Assembly: GCA_020186115.1 (NCBI GenBank)
Contig: WSYJ01000173.1
Span: 62,001-126,000, forward strand
Source of the DNA: Histomonas meleagridis
Taxonomy: Eukaryota > Parabasalia > Tritrichomonadida > Dientamoebidae
Direction: 5' to 3'
Length of the DNA stretch: 64,000 nucleotides
Part shown: piece after piece, positions 29,744-40,072 of the stretch
Layout: each line of letters opens with the position of its first letter
Position numbering within the stretch: the stretch's first letter is position 1
Notes under the pieces: generated by a model
Databases searched by the model: none
Seen by the model: the letters and a program-made list of their open reading frames with translations, nothing else
Told to the model about the DNA's origin: nothing
Made by a program: the position numbers and the translations under genes

Positions 29744-30142
29744 ATGAACGCGCCAACAATTGAATCATCGAGAAAACTTTCAGGCATTTGTGCAGCTGTT
29801 CTTTCAGTTCTTATGGTTGCTCTTCGCAAAGTTTTCAGAATGAAGGCTGAAGCAACATTTCTTGGAGGATTTTTCGGAGCAATTCTTTTCTTTTTCCTTA
29901 TAATTTTTATTGGAAATACTAAAGCTAATCGTGGGAACAATAAGATTGGATGGATTGAACTTGCACTATGTGAAATTATTGCATTGATAGTTTCATTTAT
30001 TGTACATCCTGTTTGTATCACAACATGCATTTTGTTTAGTATTCCTGTTGTTGTTTACGTAAAATGGGCGGCTACAAAATTATCCAAGACTTCTACAATT
30101 TCATCAACAAACAAAGCTTCCAAAAAGAAAAAGCAAAACTAA
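29744..30142 (+). CDS. KRTCAP2: KRTCAP2-like oligosaccharyltransferase subunit
   Basis: This is a 132-residue membrane protein with about four hydrophobic helices. It matches KRTCAP2 (KCP2), an accessory subunit of the ER oligosaccharyltransferase. The GGFFGAILFFF segment corresponds to GGLLGSGLFVF, and HPVCITTCILFSIPVVVYV corresponds to HRVCVTTCFIFSMVGLYYI. The basic tail KKKKQN also matches. The length is near the family's 136. The start is ATG 29744, just after TTTTTTCAGTCTAT. Confidence 0.82.
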   Translation: MNAPTIESSRKLSGICAAVLSVLMVALRKVFRMKAEATFLGGFFGAILFFFLIIFIGNTKANRGNNKIGWIELALCEIIALIVSFIVHPVCITTCILFSIPVVVYVKWAATKLSKTSTISSTNKASKKKKQN

Positions 30143-30345
30143 ATAAATCAGAGTTATTGTCCTAATTTACTTGTGTAAGAAATAGCTTTTCATGTTTGGA
30201 GATTTAAAAAAAGGACATTTTTTAAACGTTTTCCAATCTAAACGTTCTTAACGATAACGAATTCAATACTTTAAATGGTCGAATATTTAAATTGAATCAT
30301 TAAATGCTCAACCAAAAAATGCCTTCATAAGATCATTTTTTTATT
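30143..30345 (+). promoter_or_regulatory. HSP70 upstream region
   Basis: Bases 30227-30260 hold AAACGTT twice and TTAACGATAACG, Myb-type sites. TCATT lies 11 nt before the HSP70 ATG and fits the trichomonad initiator. Confidence 0.45.
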
Positions 30346-32289
30346 ATGTCAGCTATAGGTATTGATTTAGGTACAACATACAGTTGCGTTGGTGTTTTCA
30401 GACACAATCGTGTTGATATTATAGCGAATGATATGGGTAATCGTACAACACCGTCTTATGTTGCATTTACAGAAGACGAACGACTTGTTGGTGATGCCGC
30501 AAAGAATCAAGCAGCCATGAATCCAACAAACACAGTCTTTGATGCTAAACGCATGATAGGACGTAAGTTTAGTGATCCAGTTGTTCAAAAAGATATGCAA
30601 CATTGGCCATTCAAAGTTGTACGTGGAGAAGCAGATCGTCCAAGGATTCAAGTTCAATGGAAAGGCGAAACAAAACAATTTTATCCAGAAGAAATCTCAG
30701 CAATGGTTTTAGGCAAAATGAAGGAAATCGCCGAAAGCCAACTTTCCAACAAAGTTACTGATGCTGTTGTTACAGTTCCAGCATATTTCAATGATGGCCA
30801 ACGTCAAGCCACAAAAGATGCTGGTGTTATTGCAGGATTAAATGTATTACGTATTATTAATGAACCAACAGCCGCCGCAATTGCATTTGGTCTAAATGAG
30901 AAATCCGATAAAGAGCGTCATGTTTTAATATTTGATCTTGGCGGCGGTACATTTGATGTTTCATTACTTGATATCGATGGCGGCATGTTCGAAGTGCGTG
31001 CCACAGCAGGCGATACACATCTTGGCGGAGAAGACTTTGATAATCGTATGGTTAATTACTTTGCAGATCGATTCCAAAAGAAGTTCAAGTGTGATTTAAG
31101 GCAATCGCCACGTGCATTACGTACATTACGAACAGCATGCGAACGAGCTAAGCGAACATTATCCACAGCCACATCCGCATCCATTGTTTGCGATTCATTA
31201 TATGAAGGTCACGACTTTATGGATAACATTTCACGTGCAATGTTCGAGAACTTAAATGATGAATTATTCAGATCGACGATGACACCAGTTGCACAAGTAT
31301 TAAGGGATGCGAACATGTCCAAGTCCGATGTCACCGATATAGTTTTAGTCGGAGGTTCATCGCGTATTCCACGTGTTCAACAATTGTTACAAGACTTCTT
31401 CAATGGCAAACAGCCATGCCGTGGTGTTGATCCAGATGAAGCAGTTGCATACGGTGCAGCAGTGCAAGCGGCAATTATCAAAGGCGATACATCAGACACA
31501 GTGAAAGATATTTTGTTGTTAGATGTTGCACCACTTTCATTAGGTATCGAAACAGCGGGCGGAATGATGACAGTGCTCATTCCACGTAACACGACAATTC
31601 CAGCGAAGAAGTCAAATGTCTTCACGACCTTCTCAGATAATCAGCCCGCAGTTACAATCAAAGTTTATGAAGGAGAACGTTCGCGAACATGCGACAACAA
31701 TTTACTCGGCACATTTGATTTAACAGGTATTCCGCCAGCACCACGCGGCGTACCACAGATTGAAGTTACATTCGATGTTAACGCGGATGGTATTATGAAC
31801 GTTTCGGCACAAGATAAGTCGACAGGTAACGTGAAGAAGATCACGATTAAGAATGAGAAAGGACGTCTTTCACAAGCAGATATCGACAAAATGGTTGCAG
31901 ACGCAGAGAAGTACAAAGCGCAAGATGAAGAAGTGCGTAAGAAAGTGGAAGCGAAGAATGCACTCGAAGGATACTGCTTCGGCGTACGCAACTCATTAAA
32001 TCAAGAGCAGTTCGCTAACGCATTGTCACAATCAGATAAGGACACAATCAATAGAGAAATCAATGACACGCTCGCATGGATCGACGCTAACCAAGACGCA
32101 GACGTCGCGACATTCGAAGCGAAGCAGAAGGAACTCGAAGGCAAACTGATGCCAATTATGCAAGCGGCTTATCAACATGCGGCAGGCGGCGCACAAGGCG
32201 GAATGCCAGGCGCGAACATGCAAGGAGGAAGTGGACCATCAGCAAATAGTGGACACTCATCAGGACCACGTGTTGAAGAAGTTGATTAA
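30346..32289 (+). CDS. Cytosolic HSP70
   Basis: This is a 647-residue ATP-dependent chaperone. It has [14 protein letters not shown] at the start, [30 protein letters not shown], the linker [13 protein letters not shown] and a full lid domain. [12 protein letters not shown]-like tail ends in EEVD, which binds TPR co-chaperones and marks the cytosolic form. Length is typical. The codon use is more GC-rich than the neighbours in the second half, as expected for a highly expressed gene. A divergent, lidless HSP70 lies 4 kb downstream. Confidence 0.97.
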   Translation: MSAIGIDLGTTYSCVGVFRHNRVDIIANDMGNRTTPSYVAFTEDERLVGDAAKNQAAMNPTNTVFDAKRMIGRKFSDPVVQKDMQHWPFKVVRGEADRPRIQVQWKGETKQFYPEEISAMVLGKMKEIAESQLSNKVTDAVVTVPAYFNDGQRQATKDAGVIAGLNVLRIINEPTAAAIAFGLNEKSDKERHVLIFDLGGGTFDVSLLDIDGGMFEVRATAGDTHLGGEDFDNRMVNYFADRFQKKFKCDLRQSPRALRTLRTACERAKRTLSTATSASIVCDSLYEGHDFMDNISRAMFENLNDELFRSTMTPVAQVLRDANMSKSDVTDIVLVGGSSRIPRVQQLLQDFFNGKQPCRGVDPDEAVAYGAAVQAAIIKGDTSDTVKDILLLDVAPLSLGIETAGGMMTVLIPRNTTIPAKKSNVFTTFSDNQPAVTIKVYEGERSRTCDNNLLGTFDLTGIPPAPRGVPQIEVTFDVNADGIMNVSAQDKSTGNVKKITIKNEKGRLSQADIDKMVADAEKYKAQDEEVRKKVEAKNALEGYCFGVRNSLNQEQFANALSQSDKDTINREINDTLAWIDANQDADVATFEAKQKELEGKLMPIMQAAYQHAAGGAQGGMPGANMQGGSGPSANSGHSSGPRVEEVD

Positions 32290-32617
32290 ATCAATAAAAT
32301 GTAATTACAATGAATAATTTTGCCTAATTTGAATTTATTAACAACATTAATTAAGTGTATAGGAAAGCAATAAAATTTGTTTTTAAGATTTAAAAAATTA
32401 TAAAGTCCATTCCTATAAAATCAATAAAAGAGTTCTTGAAACATAAATATGATCAAGCAACGTAACAGGAAATAAAAACAATATATCATTTGCAATGTAA
32501 TACAGTAAATAATTTAACATATAAAAATGTTGTTTGACATTAAGATTAAAAAAGATTTTTATTTGTTTCAATAATTTGATATTTCAAAATAATATTGTGA
32601 TTTTATTAATCAAAAAA
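32290..32617. other. Intergenic region after HSP70
   Basis: AATAAA-type strings follow the HSP70 stop. Nothing else is recognisable. Confidence 0.5.
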
Positions 32618-33600
32618 ATGTTACATTAATTGATAATGCACATTCTTTGGATCAATCAAATGTTCTAAATATTTGCTTATAAATGGTGCAAATGTATTAA
32701 ATATAGGTGAGTATGCTATTGCAGGTGGAAATGAAAAATCATTCATTTATGTGAACAAAATCATATCTTTGAATATCTTTATGAGAAAAATTTAAAAGAA
32801 AAACAAAATCAATTTACATTATAATCACTAGTGATGAATCTTATTATTCTTATGATGATTATAATGATATAATTACAAAATTATGTGAATTAAGAAAGAA
32901 ATGTATAACATATCATCCTAATTTTGTTCATTTTTGCTTGAAGAAGGAATGAGCATTAATGATGATTTTTTTTAATGAATCAGCAAATATTGGAAATATA
33001 TTTATTACAAAACAATATTAATTTATTCTGCATCAAGAAATTTTGAACTTGTAAAATATATTCTTGAACTAAAAACTATTGATCTAATGCAATAGATATT
33101 TATTTTCTTAATTTGAAATATATTTTGTCAATTTGATATCAAAATAATGTTTGGAAATTAATTTAAACATATAAAATAGCACTTATGAAAGTATCTGATA
33201 AAAGGATGATAAAATAGTTTAAAATTCTTCTTGAACAGAGAGAAATTAATGTTAATGCTAAAGATATTTATTTGTGTTATTTAGAATTGGCTTTAATGAT
33301 GATCTATTTCAAAACAATATTTGGAAATTACTTTTAATTTTTAACACTGCACTTATACATGCAACTGAACAAGGCCACACAAAAATAGATAAATTACTTC
33401 TTATACGAAAAAGGAGTCGATCTCAATGCAAAAAATATTTTATTTGGTTTTATATTATTGTATATTATTAATTTAAAATTTGAAAATAATATAAGGAAAT
33501 TATTTTAGATATTTTAAATAACACTTATTTAGGTATCTCAAAATGGCTATACAGAAATTGACAAATTACTTCAAGAAGAAATTCTCATGAATACGAAGAA
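32618..33600 (+). pseudogene. Decayed DUF3447/ankyrin gene
   Basis: Traces of the DUF3447 family are clear but broken. TTACATTAATTGATAATGCA and a stretch resembling LLINGA...YAIAGGNE, with frame changes, are followed by three or four ankyrin pieces (for example ALIHATEQGHTKIDKLLL at 33340-33410). These are separated by the same type of insert as in the two larger arrays, including TTTCAAAACAATATTTGGAA near 33307. Several stops and small indels remove any long frame. It shows that the inserts are older than this decay. Confidence 0.7.
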
Positions 33601-33812
33601 ACTCCTCCAAATGTCACCACTTTTAGCATAACAAATTTGTTGCTTACGTAATAAATAATTTACATTATTTCTTCAACTCTTAAAGTACGTGCTTTAATTA
33701 TTTGTATTCATTCCAAACAATTTAATCTCATCATAACACAAATTTCTTGTTTTCCTAAATGCAGAAGATCTGATAAAAATTTTTATACAAAAAAAACATA
33801 AAAAAACAATTC

Positions 33813-35981
33813 TTAAGACCGTGATACGTACGCCTGACCAGACACTCCTATTTTCGCCCATCTCTGGGATCCCCATGGCATTGGCTGATTATTATCTGAT
33901 TTATAGAATTCAAATTCGTTAATCTCAAGTTCTGGAAATAGTTGCAAAGCTAATTGTCTATCAACTTCCCATAAGCTCTGGATGAACCCTTGACTAGCGG
34001 TCTTATTAACTTTGAAAGGCTCTGTGATAATTAGTCTAATTTTATCATCAAATATGCAATCAGAAAATGCCTCTGTTATTAGTGAATCCGTATCAAACAC
34101 AGGAACCATCGCTTGAGCAGGCTCTTTTATTATATTCATCACATCCGCTTGCTCAAGTTTTGTTGGATTTTGACACGCCGATAGACAAATATTATGCCAA
34201 ACGATACACAAAAGTGACAATTTGTTTCTATCGTTTATGTTTTCAATCAAATTTTTGACTTTTGAAATGATCAACTTAGAAAACATCGTGTTACTTGCAA
34301 AGTGATTGATAAACTCCGAAGAATACGTCGTCATAAGAATAAACCGTGTAACAGCTCTTGGGTTTTCACTAATCGATTTGAAGATTTCAACTTTTTTATC
34401 TAATGGGATTTTATCAAAAATTTTTGACAAATATTCTAAATGAAGAAGAGAAAGATAAGCTTCACTTTGAAGGGTGAATAGTAAAATGTTGATGAAGAGA
34501 GATTGTTGTTGATTATCGTTGATGTCAATTTTCATAATGTTATTACAGATTAAGTTAACTGCTGGGATAAAAAGGGTTGTCTGCCTTGCCTCGTTTGCGA
34601 ACTTCATCATATCTAACAGGGGAACTTTTGCTGATATAATATTAAGTGCATTTTTTGTAGCCAAAGATTGGGAGAAAAGGACCTTCTTTGTCATCTCGCA
34701 AGCCACTTGTGGGGACCCAGCGATATCGTCAGCGCATTCAAGAAGTAATGCAGCAAATGCAGGATCAATAGGTGAAATTGAATATAATTGTTTTAATGAC
34801 ATAATCTTATATCCAAACCAATGTGAATAAACATGTGCAAGTGCAGATGTTCCATGACATAAAAGTAAGTTAAGCGCTTGTTGAAATGAATTTCTGAGTT
34901 TTTGATTGCGCACTTTTATGATAAGCATTGAAAAAAATTGAATTAAAATTTCTCTGTTTGAAAAAACAAAGACTTTGAGCAATGGAAGCTCAACAGATGT
35001 CATTAAACATGTTATAATGGATGCAAATAAGACCTGGGTTTGAAGGTTCGAGTTTTTAAGAAATGTTTTGATAAGATCTGGAAATTGACAAAAGCCAAAT
35101 AATAAAGAATCGATACCAATGCAACCACTAAGACTAAGACGATGAAGAGGAACAAGGGTATTGAAGCTTGGTGATTCATAAAAAGATTTGATTGCAAGAT
35201 ATGCAAATTTGTAGAATCGGAAGGATCCAAAAACATCTTTATCTTCAAACGAACTTTCAAATGAAAGCAAGTATGAGTTGGAAAATGGAATTGATGAAAA
35301 TGGAACATCTATAAATAATATGGATTCTGGAATGTTTTTGATAAGGTAAATAAACAGTTTGAAAAAGTTGTCTGTTAACATGTCCTGTTGAATGAAATGT
35401 TCAGTTAGTTGGGAAAGTTGGCTTGACAAAGATTTACAGATTTGATTAGTTAAAATACCATCTTGTAAAAGATCATGTAGATATTGATCTGCATCAGAAC
35501 AATTAAAACTATTCATAAGGTGATGAATTAACATGCAAGTTTTGCAAAACTTTGAATCAGACTTTGAATCATTTGGAATTAAAATCGGGTTTTTCACGAT
35601 AATTGAGGCTAAAACAGAAGGAGCAAGCACCTCTAAATCAACAACCAATGCAGGGGTAAAAGGTTGAATAATGTCTTGAGTGTAACTTGGCATCACTTCA
35701 ATTAATTTCATGAGGACTTCTTGATATTTTTGTTGATGTCCCTTAGATGTACCGAACTTCTTACTTGTCAGCCGGTAAATTAAAACTTTAAGAACTTGAA
35801 AATGTGATATCGGTGTCGGAATCAAAAGATAATGCTGAAGTATTGGGAATTGCTGTAAATAATCTTCCAATTCAATAGAACTAGCATTGGATTTGTTACT
35901 GTTTTGTAAAGCCTCAAAATCAATGTCAGTTAAAACAAGATAAGGCTGGAACAAAACAAAAGTGTAGAAAGATACAAACAA
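33813..35981 (-). CDS. Helical-repeat protein, start unresolved
   Basis: The open frame encodes 722 residues but begins at a TTG; stops lie just upstream. The first in-frame ATG is about residue 91 (MKLIEVMPSYTQ, at 35711). Residues before it look like genuine protein (DIDFEALQNSNKSNASSIELEDYLQQF), so an upstream exon, or a sequence error hiding the true start, is likely. TTTTGTTCCAG near 35953 could be a 3' splice site. The protein is Leu-rich and helical, of ARM/HEAT character, and ends in PWGSQRWAKIGVSGQAYVSRS. I do not recognise it. Confidence 0.55.
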   Translation of the reverse strand: MFVSFYTFVLFQPYLVLTDIDFEALQNSNKSNASSIELEDYLQQFPILQHYLLIPTPISHFQVLKVLIYRLTSKKFGTSKGHQQKYQEVLMKLIEVMPSYTQDIIQPFTPALVVDLEVLAPSVLASIIVKNPILIPNDSKSDSKFCKTCMLIHHLMNSFNCSDADQYLHDLLQDGILTNQICKSLSSQLSQLTEHFIQQDMLTDNFFKLFIYLIKNIPESILFIDVPFSSIPFSNSYLLSFESSFEDKDVFGSFRFYKFAYLAIKSFYESPSFNTLVPLHRLSLSGCIGIDSLLFGFCQFPDLIKTFLKNSNLQTQVLFASIITCLMTSVELPLLKVFVFSNREILIQFFSMLIIKVRNQKLRNSFQQALNLLLCHGTSALAHVYSHWFGYKIMSLKQLYSISPIDPAFAALLLECADDIAGSPQVACEMTKKVLFSQSLATKNALNIISAKVPLLDMMKFANEARQTTLFIPAVNLICNNIMKIDINDNQQQSLFINILLFTLQSEAYLSLLHLEYLSKIFDKIPLDKKVEIFKSISENPRAVTRFILMTTYSSEFINHFASNTMFSKLIISKVKNLIENINDRNKLSLLCIVWHNICLSACQNPTKLEQADVMNIIKEPAQAMVPVFDTDSLITEAFSDCIFDDKIRLIITEPFKVNKTASQGFIQSLWEVDRQLALQLFPELEINEFEFYKSDNNQPMPWGSQRWAKIGVSGQAYVSRS

Positions 35982-36444
35982 ACCTTTTCAATATTTTTAT
36001 CTGTTTATTAAAATATTTTTTGTTATCTTAGCCACACATATTGAAAATATTCCATTGAGATCAAATAAAATAGAAAGTGTATATACATGTCACATAATCG
36101 AGATGCTTAAATATTTTCGCTAAAAATAATATTCATAATAAAATATAACATGATTCATTTTGAATGATGGTTAAATAATTTATCGATAATATATTTTCAT
36201 TTTGAAATGTACAGCGTACTCGAAATTTCAAAATTTTTGACTTCTTTTTAATAATCTGTTTTAATACTCTTCTTTCTCATAACAAGATAAAACACGAAAG
36301 TGTGATCGTCTTTGTTTCAATTTTGAACCAATCATATTTCAGAAATAGTAGACCATTGGTATAACGATTATATCCCTTTGAAAATAATGCAGCTTTTCTG
36401 TTTTGGAGTGGCATTTTTTGACTTAATTATCAAGCGGCGCCATA
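35982..36444. other. Divergent intergenic region
   Basis: This region may hold a missing first exon of the minus-strand gene. ATAACGATTATATCC (near 36360) and CATTTTTTGACTTAATT (near 36413) precede the HSP70-like gene. Confidence 0.35.
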
Positions 36445-38010
36445 ATGCGAAAGCAAACCCCCCGAAGATATGTACTCGGCATTGATCTTGGAACTACATA
36501 TAGTAGTGTAGGCGTATTTACAGGAAATGAAGTTGAGATACTTTCGGATAATTTTAAAGAAAAATCAATTCCATCAGTTGTAACATTTACAGAGAATTCT
36601 GAAATACATGCAGGAACTTTAGCAAAAGAAGAAGCAGTCAGAAACTTGGATTCTACGGTATATGATTCTAAACGTATGATTGGTCATAAATATTCAGATG
36701 AAGTTATTCAGAAAGGAATAAAAACATGGCCATTCAAAGTCATTCGTGGGTGTGAAGATATTCCAAAAATCCAGTGCCGATATGACAGATTTAGAAAACA
36801 ATTTTTACCAGAAGAAATTTCATCTTTTATTCTTAAAGAGCTAAAAAGCATAGCAGATGACTTTTATTCAGCTGATATTAGAGAAGCTATTATTACTGTA
36901 CCAGCAGATTTCAATACCCAACAGCGCTTATTAACCTACAAGGCAGGCGAGTTAGCAGGCCTTAAAGTCTTACGCGTTGTCGATGAACCAACAGCTGCGG
37001 CTATTGCATATGGTATGAATGAAAATGTTGAGAACAAAAGAACAATTCTTGTATTCGACTTTGGTGGAGGTACTTTAGATGTTTCTCTACTTGAAGCCAA
37101 CAAAGATAAAATCTACAACGACGAACAAGTTCTTGGATGTAAGGTTATTGCAACTTCTGGAGATTCAAATCTTGGTGGTCAAGATTTTGACAACAATCTC
37201 CTTAACTACCTAGCTGAGAAATTCAAGGAAATAAATCACTGTGATTTTCGTGAAGATCGAAGAGCACGACTTGTAATGAAAAATAAATGTGAGGTTGCAA
37301 AGAAAACACTTTCAAACAAAAAAAATGCCACGATTTTAGTCCCGGGGTTGTATAATGGTTTGGACTTCCAGTACGAAATTCCGCCAGAAGTATTTGATGA
37401 AATAAATTCAAATCTTTTTGATCGTATTCTGGCGCCCGTTAAGAAAGTTATTGATTTTGCTAAAATTCCAAAATCATCAATTGAATACATATTAGTCGGA
37501 GGTTCATCACGTCTTCCAACTGTCCAAAAGATCCTTAGAGACTTCTTTGATGGAAGAGGACCTTCACGATTTAAGAATCCAAACATTGGTTTAGAATATG
37601 CTGTTGTCTATGGAGCTGCATATGTAGGCTATGACATGACTAACAGTAGTCATTCCATTATTCGAATTGAATCTACATTACCACATTCATTAGGTGTTGA
37701 AGTCCATGGCGGAAAAATGGAAAAGATCCTACACCAGAACTGTCCAATTCCCACACGAAAAGTTGATGAATATACCACTGCATCGGACTATCAGAAGGAA
37801 GTTCGAGTTAAGATATATTCGGGCGAAAGTGAAATAGCAAGTGAAAACAGTTATCTTGGCGATATTGTTCTCTCAGGAATCACAATAGCCGAAAAATCTA
37901 AGCCAGTAATCGAAATAACTTTTGAAGTAACACATGAAGGAATACTGAAAGTGTACACAAAGGATAAAAAAACTAACGCCCAAAAAGATGTTGAAGTAAA
38001 GTATACCTAA
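36445..38010 (+). CDS. Divergent HSP70 lacking the lid domain
   Basis: The protein has 521 residues. The ATPase domain is recognisable in full: [41 protein letters not shown] and VGGSSRLPTVQKIL. The substrate-binding beta part continues to GILKVYTKDKKTNAQKDVEVKYT, where the frame stops. The helical lid (about 110 residues) and the EEVD tail are absent. The interdomain linker is altered (SIIRIESTLPHSLGVEV instead of DLLLLDVxPLSLGIE), which usually matters for allostery. No frame downstream encodes a lid, so this is not a simple frameshift. It may be a specialised chaperone or nucleotide-exchange-type relative. Confidence 0.88.
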   Translation: MRKQTPRRYVLGIDLGTTYSSVGVFTGNEVEILSDNFKEKSIPSVVTFTENSEIHAGTLAKEEAVRNLDSTVYDSKRMIGHKYSDEVIQKGIKTWPFKVIRGCEDIPKIQCRYDRFRKQFLPEEISSFILKELKSIADDFYSADIREAIITVPADFNTQQRLLTYKAGELAGLKVLRVVDEPTAAAIAYGMNENVENKRTILVFDFGGGTLDVSLLEANKDKIYNDEQVLGCKVIATSGDSNLGGQDFDNNLLNYLAEKFKEINHCDFREDRRARLVMKNKCEVAKKTLSNKKNATILVPGLYNGLDFQYEIPPEVFDEINSNLFDRILAPVKKVIDFAKIPKSSIEYILVGGSSRLPTVQKILRDFFDGRGPSRFKNPNIGLEYAVVYGAAYVGYDMTNSSHSIIRIESTLPHSLGVEVHGGKMEKILHQNCPIPTRKVDEYTTASDYQKEVRVKIYSGESEIASENSYLGDIVLSGITIAEKSKPVIEITFEVTHEGILKVYTKDKKTNAQKDVEVKYT

Positions 38011-38526
38011 ATAAGTATTAATAAAAAGTTTTTAGAAAATGTTTTACTTGTGAATATATTTTTGATTTACATAACATTACACATTTGATATAACTGCATA
38101 CACATTACAAACATTTTACTTGTTGATTTCGTTCCTCTTTTCCAACATAACCTTTCCAAAAGTTTTTAATTTTTATCAAATTTATAACTTACCGAAAATC
38201 ATAGATCAGACAAAAAAGATGAAAAAACATTACATCGACATTAAAAATTGACACACAATACATATTTCAATTTATCAAATATTTGATCTGCTTTGGCAAT
38301 GTAGCGAAATTCAACTATTTATGAAATGACGATGTACATGCCGACTGAGATCGAACAAGCAGCCTGTGCGTTGTGCGGTTCTTTCGTTCTCTTTCATTTA
38401 TTGTTGGGATTTTTACTCAAACTTTTTGAACCAAAAATTTTGTGTGAAGTAATTGAACACTTTACGACACAATTGAATCGTTAACAAAAAATTGACGTCA
38501 AAGACTTTTTAGTAAGTCTAAAACGT
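38011..38526. other. Convergent intergenic region
   Basis: This region lies between two gene 3' ends. A 52-codon ORF (38326-38484) sits in a more GC-rich patch and is listed separately. Confidence 0.4.
38326..38484 (+). CDS. Possible small membrane protein, 52 residues
   Basis: An ATG-to-TAA frame starts MTMYMPTEIEQAACALCG, followed by a hydrophobic stretch (SFVLFHLLLGFLLKLF) and a polar end. A start cluster, an acidic N-terminus and one membrane helix would suit a small membrane protein. The patch is less AT-rich than its surroundings, which favours coding. No homologue comes to mind. Confidence 0.3.
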   Translation: MTMYMPTEIEQAACALCGSFVLFHLLLGFLLKLFEPKILCEVIEHFTTQLNR

Positions 38527-39108
38527 TTATATGGCTGCAACAACAGTTGCAACTGTTCCAGCAACTTTGACAACCTTTGTTACGGTCTTGACGATCTTCT
38601 TAAGGGAGAATTTGTTTTCGTCTTCTGAATCTTGAACAAGTGCATAGTATGTTTCAACTTCTTCATCATCGTTTGTGATTTCGTCGATAACATCAACAAC
38701 CTTCTTTGTCTTGTCAACAACATCCTTAACCTTCTTGACGATCTTCTTGATGGAGAACTTGTTTTCATCTTCTGCATCTGGGACGATTTCGTAGTAAACT
38801 TCTTCTTCTTCTTCATCGTTTGTGATTTCGTCTATAACATCAACAACCTTCTTTGTCTTGTCAACAACATCCTTAACTTTAGAAATAATTTTCTTGATCT
38901 TGAATTTGTTTTCGCTTTCTGGGTCTTGAATGAGGACATATGAGAAGTCATCATCATCATTTGTAGTTATTTTCTTGATTGGTTTTGTGAAATTACCGAA
39001 ATGGTGTCTCTTGTGGCGAAATTCTGGGAACTTCTTGTGTGGCATCATTGGCTTACGGGTAACATTTGGAAGCCTGATTGAACGCAAAGCGAGCAATGCA
39101 AATAACAT
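38527..39108 (-). CDS. Secreted protein with basic helices between acidic spacers
   Basis: The protein has 193 residues from ATG 39108. The first ~13 residues (MLFALLALRS) suggest a signal peptide. A His/Arg/Lys-rich stretch follows. Then come three repeats of about 48 residues at 57-104, 105-152 and 153-193. Each opens with a Tyr-containing acidic part and NKF(S/K)(I/L)KKI, then a Lys/Val-rich amphipathic helix (KKVKDVVDKTKKVVDVIDE), then a run such as NDEEEEE. The last repeat ends in a hydrophobic cationic tail (KTVTKVVKVAGTVATVVAAI). The layout resembles precursors in which acidic spacers neutralise cationic membrane-active helices, but no processing site is certain. Function is unknown. 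CCACTTTTTGAATTCC lies about 115 bp upstream. Confidence 0.6.
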   Translation of the reverse strand: MLFALLALRSIRLPNVTRKPMMPHKKFPEFRHKRHHFGNFTKPIKKITTNDDDDFSYVLIQDPESENKFKIKKIISKVKDVVDKTKKVVDVIDEITNDEEEEEVYYEIVPDAEDENKFSIKKIVKKVKDVVDKTKKVVDVIDEITNDDEEVETYYALVQDSEDENKFSLKKIVKTVTKVVKVAGTVATVVAAI

Positions 39109-40072
39109 TTTGGCAATTTGACATTTTCATTCTTTTGAAATGAATCCGTTTGAATGAAAACACAATAAAGTATTCAATAAACCGTTAGATGTTCTTCAGT
39201 CCTCTCGATTATCGGAATTCAAAAAGTGGGTGTAAACATTCAAAAAGTAAAGGAAAACATGTTTTATGAGGTCAATAGAATTTAAAATTTCAGCCTGCCA
39301 AATGTAAATCTACATAACCGTTATATGAAAACATAATTATCTTGTTAATAACTAATTTATCATTATATTCTAGCCATTATTCAAAATATAATAAATAAAT
39401 CCATTATTAATTTTCGATGTATTAAGCTATAATATTTGTTGAAGCCGAAAATGATAATTTTTTTGATGAAAAGAAAAAACAGTTATTCCACAATCATCAA
39501 ACTTTTTGAAACGCCGGTGACTTGTTGTAGATCACTGTAACCAGTGAAGTGAGATCGTAAACATAACATCTAAAAAAGAGTGTAAACATTTTAACAACAA
39601 TTCAGAAACAAAGCACAATAAAAAATAGCAACTTTTTTATGATCGGCACTTATGTGCATGTTATGAAAAACACATTGGATCGAATTCAATATGCAAGCGT
39701 ATTCAAATTGTTGCATCAATATCTTCAGGATCGCTCCACGTAATCTGAATATACATTATTTTCGTTTTGTTTTTTTTATCTAATAAATTATTAAATAAGG
39801 CGTTATATAAAATTATTTATTTTTTTTATATTTGCATAAAATGTCATTTATATATTGAAAAAAAATTACTTTAAATTTATCACATTAAGAAATAGGATAT
39901 CAGACATTTTTTTACAATGATGAAATATATAAAAAAAAAAACTTTCTACTTAATTTGGATTTCAGCTATTTCATTAAACCTAGTGAGGCTTGGATTTATA
40001 TATAAATTTGCATAATTTATTAGCCCGCCATTTAAATAAACGGTTTCATATTACGTTATTTGGTGCTCACAA
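39109..40072. other. Long divergent intergenic region
   Basis: No ORF or tRNA is seen. It has a hairpin TCACTG-TAAC-CAGTGA (39532-39547), GTGTAAACATT twice (near 39230 and 39580), and CACTTTTTGAA in minus orientation near 39221-39231. TCACA four bases before the 40073 ATG fits an initiator. Confidence 0.4.
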
